Assembly (NCBI GenBank): GCA_004154925.1
Contig: QJNS01000752.1
Location: 682,001 to 746,000 of the forward strand
Source: Monosporascus cannonballus
Lineage: Eukaryota > Ascomycota > Sordariomycetes > Xylariales
Direction of reading: 5' to 3'
DNA: 64,000 nt
The position numbers and the translations under genes were made by a program. Positions 12,223 through 23,889 of this stretch are shown here, in pieces. Position 1 is the stretch's first letter; each line of letters opens with the position of its first letter. Below the pieces are notes generated by a model, which was given only the letters and a program-made list of their open reading frames with translations, ran no database searches and had not been told where the DNA came from.

Positions 12223-12639
12223 ATATGGTCTTAAGATTACCATAAATACACCAGTACAAAGGCTGAATTAATAGAAAAACTGGCCCTATAAGATTTACCT
12301 TATACCCTATTAGCAAACAAAAAATACAAAATTAAAATTTTAATATTCGATCGAAAATGGCAACAAATAAATGTATAAGAATACGACAGAAACTTTACTA
12401 CCCAAAGTAATAAAACGCAAAAAAAGGGGGCATTAAAGAAAAATACGACGTATTATTATTACCATCAAAGCGAAATTAAAGCAATTAAATAACGATCCAA
12501 TGCAATAGCTCTAAAAATTAAAAAATGTAATTAATATGCCACCATAATACCACAAATACAAACAGTTTTCTTTTAAAAAAAAACCTTAATACGAAATTAC
12601 CAGAATATAACAAATAAAACCATGAGATAATCCTTAAGA

Positions 12640-13979
12640 GAAAAAGCCTTAACGAAGTTTTACCCCATTTACAACCTTAGCGGAAACGAATTACGTATTT
12701 TTAGAAAAGAAATAAAAGATCGGTTATAAAAAAATGGATTCGCTCTTTAAAATTACCAACAGATTACCCAATATTCTTCGTACTAAAAGAAAATGAAAAA
12801 TTACGACTTATAATTCACTACTGACAACTAAATAATATTATTATCAAAAATCCAACATCATTATTTCTGATCACAGAAACAAAAAGCCGACTTTACGAAT
12901 CCAAATGGTTTATAGCATTCGATTTTAAAAATAAATATAACTTTATTAGAATTTAAAAAACACAAATAAAAAATAACTTTTAGGATAAAATACGGATTAT
13001 TTGAATATTTAGTTATACCAATAAGACTTACGAACGTACTAGTAACCTTTTAACGGATAACAAATTATGTATTATAAAAATACCTTGATATTTTCGTTAT
13101 ATGTTACCTTAACGATATTTTTATTTTCTCAAAAATAAAAAAAGCATATATAAAATATAATTATAAAATTCTTTAAGTTTTCTAAAACGCAAAGTTACTT
13201 ATTAATGCAAAAAAGGTTAGTTCTACGGATAAGAAATAAAATATCTAGGATATATTATCACACCAGAACATACTAGGATAAACCTTAAAAATCGTTATAA
13301 TCATAAAATGGCAAACGCCAATGATAATTAAAAAGATATAGGCATTTTCTGGATTCGACAATTATTACAAGAATTTATTCGAAATTTTAACAAAATAGCC
13401 ATACCTCTGATAAACCTTACGAAAAAGAAAAGTTTAAATAAATGCCAAATACGGAAAAAGTATTTTAAAACATTAAAGATATAATTATTAACGAATTAAT
13501 ATTAATTATATACGATTTAAATTACCTTATTAAGTTAAAAACCTATATTTTAGATTACGCGTCAAATACAGTAATTAGATGATAAAATAATTAAAGCAAA
13601 TTAGAGCTTATTATATTCTTTTCGTATAAATTCAAAAACGCCCAATTTAATTACGGCATTCCAAATAAAGAATTTATGGCCATTATTATAACATTCCGAA
13701 AGTTTAGGTATTCTTAAAAAGGAATTTACACCAGGTCAAAATTTATACGGATTATCAAAATCTTACCCGATTTATTACAATCAAGAAACTTACAAAACGA
13801 TAATTTCGTTATGTAAAAAAATTGGCGAATTTCGATTTCGTTATTATCTATAAAAAAGGCTTAGAGAATGGCAAAGTAAACGCCCCAAGCAAGGAACTAA
13901 ATTTCGAAAAGAAATTGGTCGAAATTAACTATAGAATTTTCGATACCACCATAAAAAATATTTACGTCCGTAACAGATT
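12640..13979 (+). pseudogene. Gypsy reverse transcriptase and RNase H, RIP-degraded
   Basis: The RT core is readable near 12797-12960 (LRL, QLNNIIIKNP, FIAFDF-NKYNFIRI). The catalytic YLDD is YLND at 13105-13116, a GAT to AAT change. RNase H follows near 13560-13930, with NYGIPNKEFMAIII and FDFVIIYKKGLENGK. Integrase should come next, but the frame meets a nested LTR at 13980 and resumes at 20957. The chance frame running from RNase H into that LTR (13822-14157) is not a gene. Confidence 0.85.
13975..13979. other. Target-site duplication AGATT (left)
   Basis: AGATT here and at 20957-20961 flanks the nested element. Removing 13980-20961 joins the RNase H region to integrase as in the uninterrupted copy near 36150-36190. 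Confidence 0.9.
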
Positions 13980-14395
13980 TGTGACGGCTAGGGGGTTTAA
14001 CCAACTATTAAACCTTAGTCGTACGAGTTTATGTTGGCAGAAGTATCGTGAGAAACTGAGCAATAGATATAATAACGTATCACATCTCGTAATTCTAAGA
14101 GTGCCTTGGGTAACGATGTTATATTGCAAGTTAAATTTATTTAAACTATGGAAATAATCAGCGTATATATTTTTATTCCGGCTCAAATATTTTGGACTAG
14201 TTTAAGGGTATTTAGTTAATTAAGTCCCTTTAAGCCCCCTCAATCCTTTTGCGGTTCGACTGGCTTAATCGTTTTAAGTTAATAATAATATTTGAACCTA
14301 TTAAGCCGGTTATACAACCTTTTGGCGTAAGTCGGGGCTGGCTTTCCCTAAGGGCCCGATCATCCGTAAAGGGCCAAAACTGTTAGGTCATAATA
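13980..14395 (-). repeat. 3' LTR of nested Gypsy element
   Basis: 416 bp, TGTGACGGC to CATAATA on the plus strand. The inner half keeps readable GC-rich U3 sequence (14320-14390). The reverse-complement polypurine tract (CTCTCCTTTTCC) follows at 14400. Confidence 0.88.
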
Positions 14396-14589
14396 CAATC
14401 TCTCCTTTTCCAGGATCTTTATACCTAAAAATCAAATTATTCGTTCGTCGGCTATTAATAAGTAACCTTTTTTTTCATATTTATTATGTCGGGTGATATC
14501 GAAAAATCTTAAATTTTATAAACATATTAACGTTTTAGTTTTTTTTAGAACGTATTGGTCGTCTTAGTTTTATTATATTATTAAATTCT

Positions 14590-15076
14590 TCTTATTTGGG
14601 ATACAAATTTAAAAACAAAATTTAAAAGGCTTAATACAATTCGGAAAAATGCGCGCGTTATGTTAAGTACGGAGGTCCTTATAACCGTTTTGGTTTTTCT
14701 GAATTTAAATATAATAAACTTATTACAAAAAAACCGCCCAATATTAAAAAAACGAATTACTAAAGAAAGATTACTAAAAATTTAATAACGTTTAAATAAA
14801 TTTTTTTTATCGTTTAAACTATTTATGGAAACAGAAAAACACTTTTTCGTAACCCCATTATCGAGATATTCCGTCGTGGTATTTAGGATACGGAAACCAT
14901 GGAGGAATTTAAGCGTTTAAAAAAAGCAGGAGCAGTTAGAGGCCGCCATTACGGCTATTACGTTAATGCAGGTTGCGGCTAACTGGCCCGACATCCCGGC
15001 TACCGACTGGTCGGCCGTTAACTGGGATACGCCCGTTATTATTAATAAAAGATTTTTAGCAGGCGTTAAGCGTTAA
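14590..15076 (+). pseudogene. Antisense zinc-cluster ORF (nested element copy)
   Basis: This plus-strand frame runs opposite to the pol genes of its element, between integrase and the 3' LTR. The second half-cluster is clear: TGC at 14650, then Tyr (RIPped Cys) after two and six further residues (KCARYVKYGGPYNRFGFSE). The first half is damaged in this copy. Downstream are a basic stretch, then IEIFRRGI and TMEEFKRLKK, then an alanine-rich helix and the tail WPDIPATDWSAVNWDTPV, with stop TAA at 15074-15076. A run of seven A's near 14920 shifts the frame by one; six would join the two parts. The tail is notably free of RIP. Family: Zn2Cys6-like by spacing. Confidence 0.65.
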
Positions 15077-15299
15077 TAAGGTTCTTAGCGGGTTCCCAGG
15101 TGTTTTCGGAATTCGGGTGCTTTTTCCACTTAATTAAGTCCTAAATAAATTCGTTTTATTTTCGTATATCGAGGATTTTTTCCACCTTATATATTTGTTC
15201 GTCTTTTATTTCCATATTATTTTATGCCGTATATACCTTAATTATATCTGGTGCTAACTTAAGTAAAAAAACGTAAAGAATTAAATAAAGTTTAACTTT

Positions 15300-18200
15300 T
15301 AATAAAAGTTCTAATTAATAATTATTTTCTGAGATTTTCTTAGTGATTTTATATGGACCGATATATTTAAACTCGAAATTTTTATTAGATCGTTTTATTT
15401 AAATAATTTTTGAAAGGAAAAAAACTATTTCCTCCTTTTCGAAAATTAATCCTTTTAACTTTTTTTAGTTATAATATTTACCCATCTGGTTTCGTACGAA
15501 TTTGAATTTTATTTTTTTAATATCACTATTATAATTGTTTTAACATCAGGATTATTTTAATATTAATTTAATTATCGTCGCATGTTTTTTTATAAATTTT
15601 TAAAATAAAACCAAAATTTACGTTTATTAGTATTGTTGTAACGTATTCGGAAAAACAGGTATTATAAGTTAAATATGCAATTAATAATTTCTTAACCTAA
15701 TTTTTTAGTTTATAATTAATATAATATCGTCAATAAGTTCTTAATGTTTAGTTCGTTCGTTCTGTTCATTTATTTTTCTAAGGTTTAAATACAATATATA
15801 ATTTACAATTTACGTTAATTTATATTATTAAGTTTTGTTAAAATTTAAATATAAATATTAATCTATTATTTAAAATAATTCTTATCAGTAATCCGTATAT
15901 GTTAAAGATATAGTTGAAGAAAATATATATTATTTATTTAAAATTGATATCTTTATAATATAATACGAAATAAGGAAATTTCGTCAATCGGTTAACGATT
16001 ACGAAAATGCTGTCGTAATATATTCATATAACTGGATCTTTTAATATAGAAAATTTAGTAATAAAATTAAATATATTTTAATATTATCGTTATTTTATAA
16101 CTAATAATAGCTATAATTTTCCGTATAATTTATGTCGTCGAGCCTTTGCTTTAGCGCAAATATTATATTGCTGCATTACTTTTTGAATCGTTAATTTTAT
16201 TTTAAGAAAAGAATATGTACGTTAAAGTCGTTTTAATGTTTTGTAAATCCCTGGATGTCCGTATAGCTGATATTCGTATATTTTTCGTACTAAACTTTTC
16301 TGGTATTTGTCTGGAATTTGTATTTTGTTCGTTTTTTGGTTTTTTGAGAAATCGTTGTTATACTGCGGGATTTTCGGGTGCATATCGAAAGGTACTGCCC
16401 GAATTGTTGCAATTTGTTACGGGCGGAAATATTTTTCTGTAATGGTATCGAAAATTATATGGTTAATTTTGACCAATCTTTTTTAAGGTTTGATCGCTCG
16501 TTCAAAGTATTTATTCCGTTATTTTCTAAACTCTTTCTATAAATAACAACGAAATTAAAGTTTGCCAATTTTTTCGTGTAACGAAATTATCGTTTTATAA
16601 ATTCTTCGGTTATAATAAATAGGATAAAATTTTAATAATTTGTATAAACCTTAATTTAGTATAAACCTTCTTTTAGAAAATATTTAAATTTTTAAAATAT
16701 TATAATAATAGTTATCAATTGTTATATTTAACATACTGTAATTAAGTTCGGTTTTTTTTAATCTATTTAAAAAAATGCAATAAGGTATAATTTGTTTCAA
16801 GTATTTCGTTATCCGATTATTACGTTTAACGCGTAATTTGATATATCCGTTTTTACTTTAACGGGACCGTTTAAATCGTATATAATTAATACTAGTTCGT
16901 TAATAATTATATCTTTAATATCCTAAAATACTTTTTCTATATTTGGCGTCTATTTAAATTCTTTTATAAGATCCGTTAAAAATATGGTAATTTTGCTAAA
17001 GTTTGGAATAAATTTCAAATCATAATTGGCAAATTTAAGAAATACTTATATTTCTTAGTTATTATTGGGGTTTAGTATTTTTGTAATTATAACGATTTTC
17101 TTAAGGTTTATATGAATATATCCTAGCGTAATAATATATCTTAGATATTTCTTTTTATAGAATTAACTTTTTTCTATATTAAACAATAACTTTACGATGT
17201 ATAAAGTTTGAAAAATTGTATAAAGGTATTTTACGTATATTCTTTCTGTTTTTAAGAAGATAAAAATATCGTAAAGATAGCAAATAACAAAAGTTTCGAG
17301 ATATCTTCGTATTATAACATTTATTATCCGTTAAAAAGTTATTAATATGTTTATAAGTTCTATTAATACAACTAAGTACTTAAATAATTCGTATTTCGTT
17401 TTAAAGGCTTTTTTTATTTAGATCCTTTTTTAACTTTAATAATGTTATATTTATCTTAAAAATCAAATATTATAAATTATTTGGTTCCGTAAAATCGGCA
17501 TTGTATTTCCGTAATTAACGGTAATAATAGTCGATTTTTAATATTAATATTGTTTAATTATTAGAAATTGATTATAAATTATAATTTTCCGATTTTATTC
17601 GGTACGAAAAATATAAGATATCTTGCTGATAATTTCGAAGGCGAAATTCATTTTTTCTATAACCGATTTTCCAGGTATTTTTTCAAAGTACATAACTTTT
17701 TTTCGTTAAGATTATAAATAAGGTAAAACTTCATCCAAGATTCTTTTTTAAATATTATTTTATAATCTTATTTATTATATTTTAATAATTTCGTATTAAG
17801 TTCTTCTTTGAAAAGTTACTTATATTTATAGTATTATAATAATATATTAATCACATTTTTTTAACTTTTAAATTGCTATTATTATTTTGGGTCGTTATTT
17901 AATTACTTTAATTTCGTTTTAATAATAATAATTATATCTCGTATTTTTTTGATATTTATTTTTTTTATTTATTATTTTTTGGATAATATGGTTTTTATCG
18001 TATCTTTATATTTATATTTGTCTTCATTATTAAGTAAGTATTAACATCTTAAATTCTTTTTTTCGCTTATTTATCAAAAATAAAGCGAACTTTATTTAAC
18101 CAGTTTTTTTGTTAAATAAAATTCCGCATTAACGTATTTATAAAAATATTAAGACAATATCATAATTTCTAAATAGAACGATATCGAAATTAACTATCTA

Positions 18201-20500
18201 ATGTCATTTTTAGATAAAAATCTCAAAGTAATTAATTTCACGTATAATTTTCCCGTTATTGTAAATAAATTCCTAATTTTCGACATTCGTTGATATATAA
18301 GGTTTTAATTTGTATTTCCATAGTGATTTAAGCTTATTATCCATATCCGGTATAATATAATTTCCGTCCAGAACTTTACAGTTTATTATTGCGGTATACC
18401 AGTACGTTCCGATTCCTATATCCAAAGTAATAAGGTTATTAACGGCTTTTATTATCGCGTTTAAAACCTTTTGTCAAATCTTTTTTTTAACTTTTCTGGG
18501 TTTCGTTACTTTGTAACTCCTTTATAGGCGACCTTTTTTTTTAATTCTTATTCGAATTTGTCGAATTTGATTTATGTTTTTTCGTTTAACGCGTTAAGCT
18601 GCTATATTTATAATTCTTATCGGCGTGTTGTTGCTTTTAAATTATATTCATGATTTTTAATTTTATTATATTTTTTTCCCTTATCGAATAAATCGTTTTC
18701 TTATATTTGCAATTATATCCCATCATGCGTTATCCTAATTATCGTTTTAAATGTTTTTAATAAATTAACGTATTTTTTAATAATTCTTTTCGTAAAAATC
18801 TATAATAAATACTAATTGAAAATAAAGATCCGTAATAACTTTTTGGCAATATTTCTTTACTATGTTCTGGATTAACCTTTTTTTTCGTTTGGTAGTTATA
18901 TAACTGGTAATAATAAAAGGGTTTTTCCTATTGGTATTACTCTTTTTCGAACCAGGTTTTTATTACGGCCAATTGTTAAATATCTTTTAGAGCTATGAAT
19001 CGAAAATGTCGATATTATTGTTTATCGTTTTTGTTATCTCGGATACGGTTTGGAAAATCGAATCCTTTATAATATATACGAGTGATTTGTTCGTAAATAT
19101 ATTATTTTTCTTTTTCGTAACCGGGATATTTTCGTCGTCGACAATGTATGGCATCCATTTTGCCGTATCGATTAAAGGTTCCGGGACAGATTTTTTCTGT
19201 CTAATTCTGGTAGTCGCGTAATTATCCTTATATTATTTTTTGTTATATTCGCGATATTTGGTTAATTAGCTTCTTGGTTTTTCACATTTTTCTGTCAATT
19301 TCTTATCGTAATAGTCTTTATTAAACCTTTTGTTATAGAGGACCTGATACGTACATAGGCCGAATTATATTAATGGATTTGCTTACGTCTTTTTGGTTTT
19401 TTTTGGATTATCCCTTATGTATAAGTTTTTAATTATTTTAACGAAGCTTTTTAGGGGCTTTATATTACATTGCTTTATGTCTTATTTTATTATAATTATA
19501 GCATTTAATTCGGCTTTACTCCTTTCTATAAGTAACTCTGAATTCCATAAGTTTTAATTAATTCTATGCCGTAAGAAATGTTATTACGTCGAAAAATGTT
19601 AATATTAGCTATATATCGAAATTTGTTATTATTTTTTCTATGAATACGTGTAATATATTATATATATTATCGATTATCGATTTTAATTATTATACAGATA
19701 TAATCCGACAAATAATTTCGCTAATTAAATTTAAAAAAAGGTTTTTTGTATTTCTTTTTTAAGTTATTGAAAAATTAATTATTAATATATAATATGCTTA
19801 ATTTAATATAACGGCTAATTAAACCAGCATATTGCCGTGATTAAATACCGATCCTTTTTATTATAATTGTTAAATTTATATTTCAGTTTTTAATTTTTTG
19901 TTTATTATTTTAAAGCCTTTGTTAATATTTGTTCGAATTATTCGTAATCGCTATAAATTCGTACTATTTTTAGGTTTCATTTTTTGATTAATAAAATAAC
20001 ATATTTTCTTATAATAAATTCGAATTAAAAAATTGCGTTTCCGATAATTTATTTAATTACAAATTTAACTTATGTAAAAAACGTAATTAATTAAATAAGA
20101 AAATACCCGAAACATATTCGGTATTAAGTTAAAAATCATATGATTTAATTAAGATTCCGTCGAAAACTTCTGGCTTAAAAGACTCAAGAACTTTTTTTAA
20201 TTCCTTAATAAAATTCAGTTAAATAATTTAATATGTTCGAAAAGGTTTCACGATTTCGGAAATTTTTTGTCTTTAAGCCTTTTATAAGCGGTTTAAAAGG
20301 ATATTATAAAATTATTATTATTTTTTTCAAGCTAAATAATACGTTTGTTTGTAACATCTAATCGTTATAGAACTTTTTCGAAAAAACGATAAGGCTTTTC
20401 TTTTTTCTTTTCGAATTGTATTTCAATATCCGGGTAATCAAAAAATTAGGAAAAGAGTTATTTGGTCTATGTGCTAGTAAATATAATATCGGCGATATTG
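15300..20500 (-). pseudogene. gag-pol remains of nested element
   Basis: Minus-strand remains of integrase, RNase H, RT, protease region and gag, assigned by reverse-complement similarity to element 1 and to 31696-38556. 19002-19225 corresponds to 33383-33590, the protease region. Some patches (16215-16442 and 19006-19221) are less mutated and stay open on the antisense strand by chance. No intact frame remains. Confidence 0.75.
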
Positions 20501-20539
20501 TTCAAAATTAACGATATTATTAAATAAAAATTTATAACA

Positions 20540-20956
20540 TATAACGGTTAAAAGGTTTAATTAATTATTAAACGTTAATCGTACGGGGTTATGTTAATAG
20601 AAATATGGTAAAAATCTAAATAATAAATATAATAACGTATTACCTTTTGTAATTCCAAAAATATTTTAAGTAACGATATTATATTATAAACTAAAGTTAT
20701 TTAAATTATGGAAATAATAAACCTATATATCCTCGTTCTGGTTCAAAATATTTTAGACTGGCTTAAGAGTATTTAGTTAATTAAGTCCTTTTAAGCCTCT
20801 TTATGCCCTTTGCGGCTTAATTGGCTTAATCGTCTTAAGCCAATAATAGCGTTTAAGCCCATTAAGTCGGTTACGTGACCTCTTGGCGTAGGTCGGGGCT
20901 GGCTTTCCCTAAGGGCCCGACCGTTCGTGAAGGGCCAAAACCGTTAGGTCATAACA
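20540..20956 (-). repeat. 5' LTR of nested Gypsy element
   Basis: 417 bp, TATAACGG to CATAACA on the plus strand, directly followed by the duplication AGATT. The right end (20870-20956) is almost free of RIP; the left part is strongly mutated. Confidence 0.88.
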
Positions 20957-22240
20957 AGATTACGATAATTCGGGTAATACCTTTTGATATATATCAGATA
21001 ATGCGGTAATACAACGACAATCACCTAAAAGATCAAAAAACTGATAAAATACAAATTCCTAAAAATACCAAAAGGATTTAATACGAAATATATACAAGTA
21101 TTAGTTATACGGATATCCAGAGATTTACAAAACCCTAAAACGGTTTTAACGTATATATTCCTTTCTTAAAATAAAATTAACGGTATAGAAAATCGTACGG
21201 CAATACGATGTTTAGGCTAGAACGAAAGCTCGACGACATAAACTATACGAAAAATTACAGCTATTATCAATCGCAAAGTAACTATAATATTTAGTTACAT
21301 TCGACTTCATTATCAACCTTTCTATATTAAAAAGTCCAGCCATAAAATCACATTACGACAGTATTTTCGTAATCGTCGACCGTTTTTCGAAATTTCTTAT
21401 TTTCTACCATATTATAAGGATATAAGCGCCGAATAAATAACATATATTGTCTTTACATACATTTTCAGCATATAAGCATTATTAATAAAAGTTATTTCAA
21501 ATTAAAAATCGATATTTGCATCTAAGTTTTAACAAAACCTAATAACATAAATCGGTTTAAATTATAAATTATCTAACGGATTTAAACCATAAATAAATAA
21601 ATAAACGGAACGAATAAACTAAATTTAAAAATTTTACTTACAATATTATAGTAATTATGAATAAAATAATGGAGTTAGAAAATTACTAGTCGTATAATTA
21701 ACTTATAATACCAATTATTACGAAAATATTAAAATAATATCTGCGAACGTAAATTTTGGTTTTATTTCAAAGGTTTACCAAAAATACGTAATAATAATTT
21801 GATTAATATTAAAATAATTTGTAAATTAAAACAATTACGATAATTATACCAAAAAAAATAAAACAAGAATTTGTACGGAATCAAATAAATAAATATTATA
21901 ACCAAAAAAGTTAAAAGAATTAACTTTCAAAAAAAAATTTTCTTATTACAAAAAACATTTAAAGGAAATAACATAATACAAATTGGATTTTAAATATATT
22001 ATTCCATATAAAACCCTTATGAAAATTTCAGAAAATAATTATTAATTAAAAGTTGTACTAAAAACTAAATTTTATTTAAGTTTTCATATTTCCATATATA
22101 ATTTAACAACAAATACAATTCAGGTATATACGGCATAAAATAATATAATAATAAAAAACAAATAGGCATATAAAGTGAAAAAGATTTGCGATATACGAAA
22201 CTAAAACGGATTTACTTAATATCTAATTAAATAAAAAAAG
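20957..22240 (+). pseudogene. Gypsy integrase of element 1, RIP-degraded
   Basis: Resumes the pol frame after the nested insertion. The integrase core is recognisable near 21300-21440: FDFIINL, then YDSIFVIVDRFSKFLIF, which matches the usual D-F-I...VVDRLTK block. The later catalytic residues cannot be read with confidence. Confidence 0.75.
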
Positions 22241-22283
22241 CACCAGGATTTCGAAAACACCTAAAAATCTGATAGAAACCGTA

Positions 22284-22801
22284 TTAGCGCTTAATGCCTA
22301 TTAAAGAACTTTTATTAATAACGACGAACGCATCTTAATTAACAGTTGACCAGTTAGTAACCGAGATATCGGGCCAATCGGCCGCGGCCTGCGTTAACGT
22401 AACAGCTATGACGGCAGCCTTTAGTTATTCCTATTTTTAACGCTTTTATCTCTTTAATTCGTCCAATAACTGGAATTTACATTATACGATAGTAACGCTT
22501 TTCGAACGAATTAAAGTCTTTTATTTACGTAAATAAATAAAACGAAAAAAAAGTTTATTTATCATTTTTTAATAATAACGTTAAACCTTGAAATAAAACC
22601 GTTAAAACTTTAATAATCGCTTTTCGGGAAATTTTTTTCGCCCTTTAAACTTTTATATTTTCGGCAAATATTTTAGAAAAAGCAAAACGGCATATTCGTA
22701 TTATCGTAAAACCGATTTCGATTAATATATTATTTATAGCTTAAAACGTTTTTTCTCATTTTACACTTTATAGTTTTCGAAAAATAATAAAAGCAAGGCA
22801 T
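22284..22801 (-). pseudogene. Antisense zinc-cluster ORF (element 1 copy)
   Basis: ATG at 22799-22801 gives MPCFYYFSKTIKCKM. The six cluster positions 3, 6, 13, 22, 25 and 32 are C, Y, C, Y, Y, Y: all Cys or RIPped Cys, spacing x2-x6-x8-x2-x6. A lysine-rich stretch follows, then AAADWPDISVTNW and a stop at 22284. The length is not a multiple of three, so at least one indel is present besides the RIP stops. Strand is opposite to gag-pol of its element. Confidence 0.68.
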
Positions 22802-22988
22802 ACTTTCGCACCAGAATTCATCAAAGGATTTTACGAAATTGATACGACGAACGGTAGAAAAACGAAAAACACAACAAATCTTAAAAATATAAGACGACAT
22901 AATTAAAAACAAAAAAGGGGGGCTACTTACTAAACGGAAAAAAGAAAAAAAAATCTTAAAGGCAAGATTTTTGGGAAAAGGGAAATTG

Positions 22989-23360
22989 TATTACGATCCA
23001 ACAAATTTCGGCCTTAAGGAAGGGTCAGATAAGGATCATACAGACCATCTCCAGGTTACATAACGGTAATCACTACTAAGCCAATAATTATTAAGAATTA
23101 AAGGTAATCTCAGGTATTTATAATCATTAACGGTTACGTAATTATAAGTAATTAAGCTAAAAAAAGAAAAATATATATGCTTATTATTTCTATAATTTAA
23201 ATAACTTTAGTTGCAATATAATATCGTTATCTAAGACACTCTTGGTATTACGAGACGTAATACGTTATTATATTTATTGCTCAGTTTCCCACGATACTCC
23301 TGCCAACATAAACCCGTACGACTAAGGTTTAATAGTTGGTTAAACCTCCTAGCCGTCACA
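22989..23360 (+). repeat. 3' LTR of Gypsy element 1
   Basis: 372 bp, TATTACGATCC to CCGTCACA, preceded by the polypurine tract GGGAAAAGGGAAATTG. The right end is almost unmutated. Confidence 0.85.
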
Positions 23361-23468
23361 GATTATCAGGGACCTAGTAAATGGGCTATTCGAGCTGCTT
23401 ACTAGTAAACATAATGTCGGCAATATTGCTCAGAGTTCAACGGTACTACTAAATAAAAGCTTATAAGG
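23361..23468 (-). mobile_element. Truncated Gypsy interior start
   Basis: The reverse complement matches the first 100 bp of the interior of the other Gypsy elements (compare 9748-9860), next to the LTR that starts at 23469. So it is the 5' end of a minus-oriented element whose remainder is missing to the left. Confidence 0.7.
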
Positions 23469-23726
23469 TATAACGGCTAAGAGTTTAATCAATTATTAAA
23501 CCTTAATTGTACGGGTTTATGTTAGCAAAAGCATCGTAGGACTTTATAGCAATAAGGTAATTTAGTTACGTCTTTTAATATTAAGGGTATAAAAACCGTA
23601 TTATAAGCGATTAATATTAATAAGTATTACAAATGGAAATTATTTCAATTATGGAAATAATAAACGTATTATATTTAGTTTTTCCGACCTTATCGAGCCT
23701 GGCTCTATGGGCTTTACGATAGATCC

Positions 23727-23889
23727 TGTCAGCTAGCGAGGGGTGCTCTAGCACCCCATATACGGAAAATTCCCTCTGATCGGAACAACTATGTTCCGGG
23801 ACTAGATTACCTTAAAATGCAGTACGCATTTTAGAGCATCTGCAACTAGTTATGAATATATACATAAGTAATATCCTTTATATCTGATA
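23727..23889 (+). repeat. Copia 5' LTR with hairpin
   Basis: 163 bp, TGTCAGC to CTGATA. Near its start GGGGTGCT and AGCACCCC (23740-23747 and 23750-23757) form a perfect hairpin. Far less mutated than the interior. Confidence 0.85.

Larger units (their letters stand above)
13980..20956 (-). mobile_element. Complete nested Ty3/Gypsy element (minus strand)
   Basis: 6,977 bp with LTRs of 416 bp (13980-14395) and 417 bp (20540-20956), inserted in element 1 with the duplication AGATT. It is oriented opposite to its host: the plus strand at 18390-18450 is the reverse complement of host sequence at 11770-11840. Pol runs right to left: gag 19600-20500, RT about 17000-17700, RNase H about 16560-16900, integrase about 15400-16500. 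Its RT motif reads YLYD near 17275. It carries the antisense zinc-cluster ORF at about 14590-15076 on the plus strand. Confidence 0.9.
9376..23360 (+). mobile_element. Ty3/Gypsy element 1 (host of two nested insertions)
   Basis: Bounded by two 372-bp LTRs (9376-9747 and 22989-23360). Without the nested elements it is about 6.85 kb, the same size as the complete copy at 31696-38556. The order gag, zinc knuckle, RT, RNase H, integrase is that of Ty3/Gypsy. It is interrupted at 12073-12222 by the miniature element and at 13980-20956 by a minus-strand Gypsy element. An antisense zinc-cluster ORF lies at 22284-22801. The outer flanks (ACATC left, GATTA right) do not form a duplication, so one end may have been exchanged. 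Coding frames carry many RIP stops. Confidence 0.85.

Noticed and set aside
13822..14157. 111-codon frame starting in RNase H
   Set aside because: A fusion of RNase H remains with the nested LTR at 13980, not a gene.
16215..16442. 75-codon plus-strand open frame
   Set aside because: It lies antisense to the integrase remains of the nested element; a less mutated patch stays open by chance.
19006..19221. 71-codon hydrophobic plus-strand frame resembling a membrane protein
   Set aside because: Antisense to the protease region of the nested element; hydrophobicity comes from AT-rich sequence.
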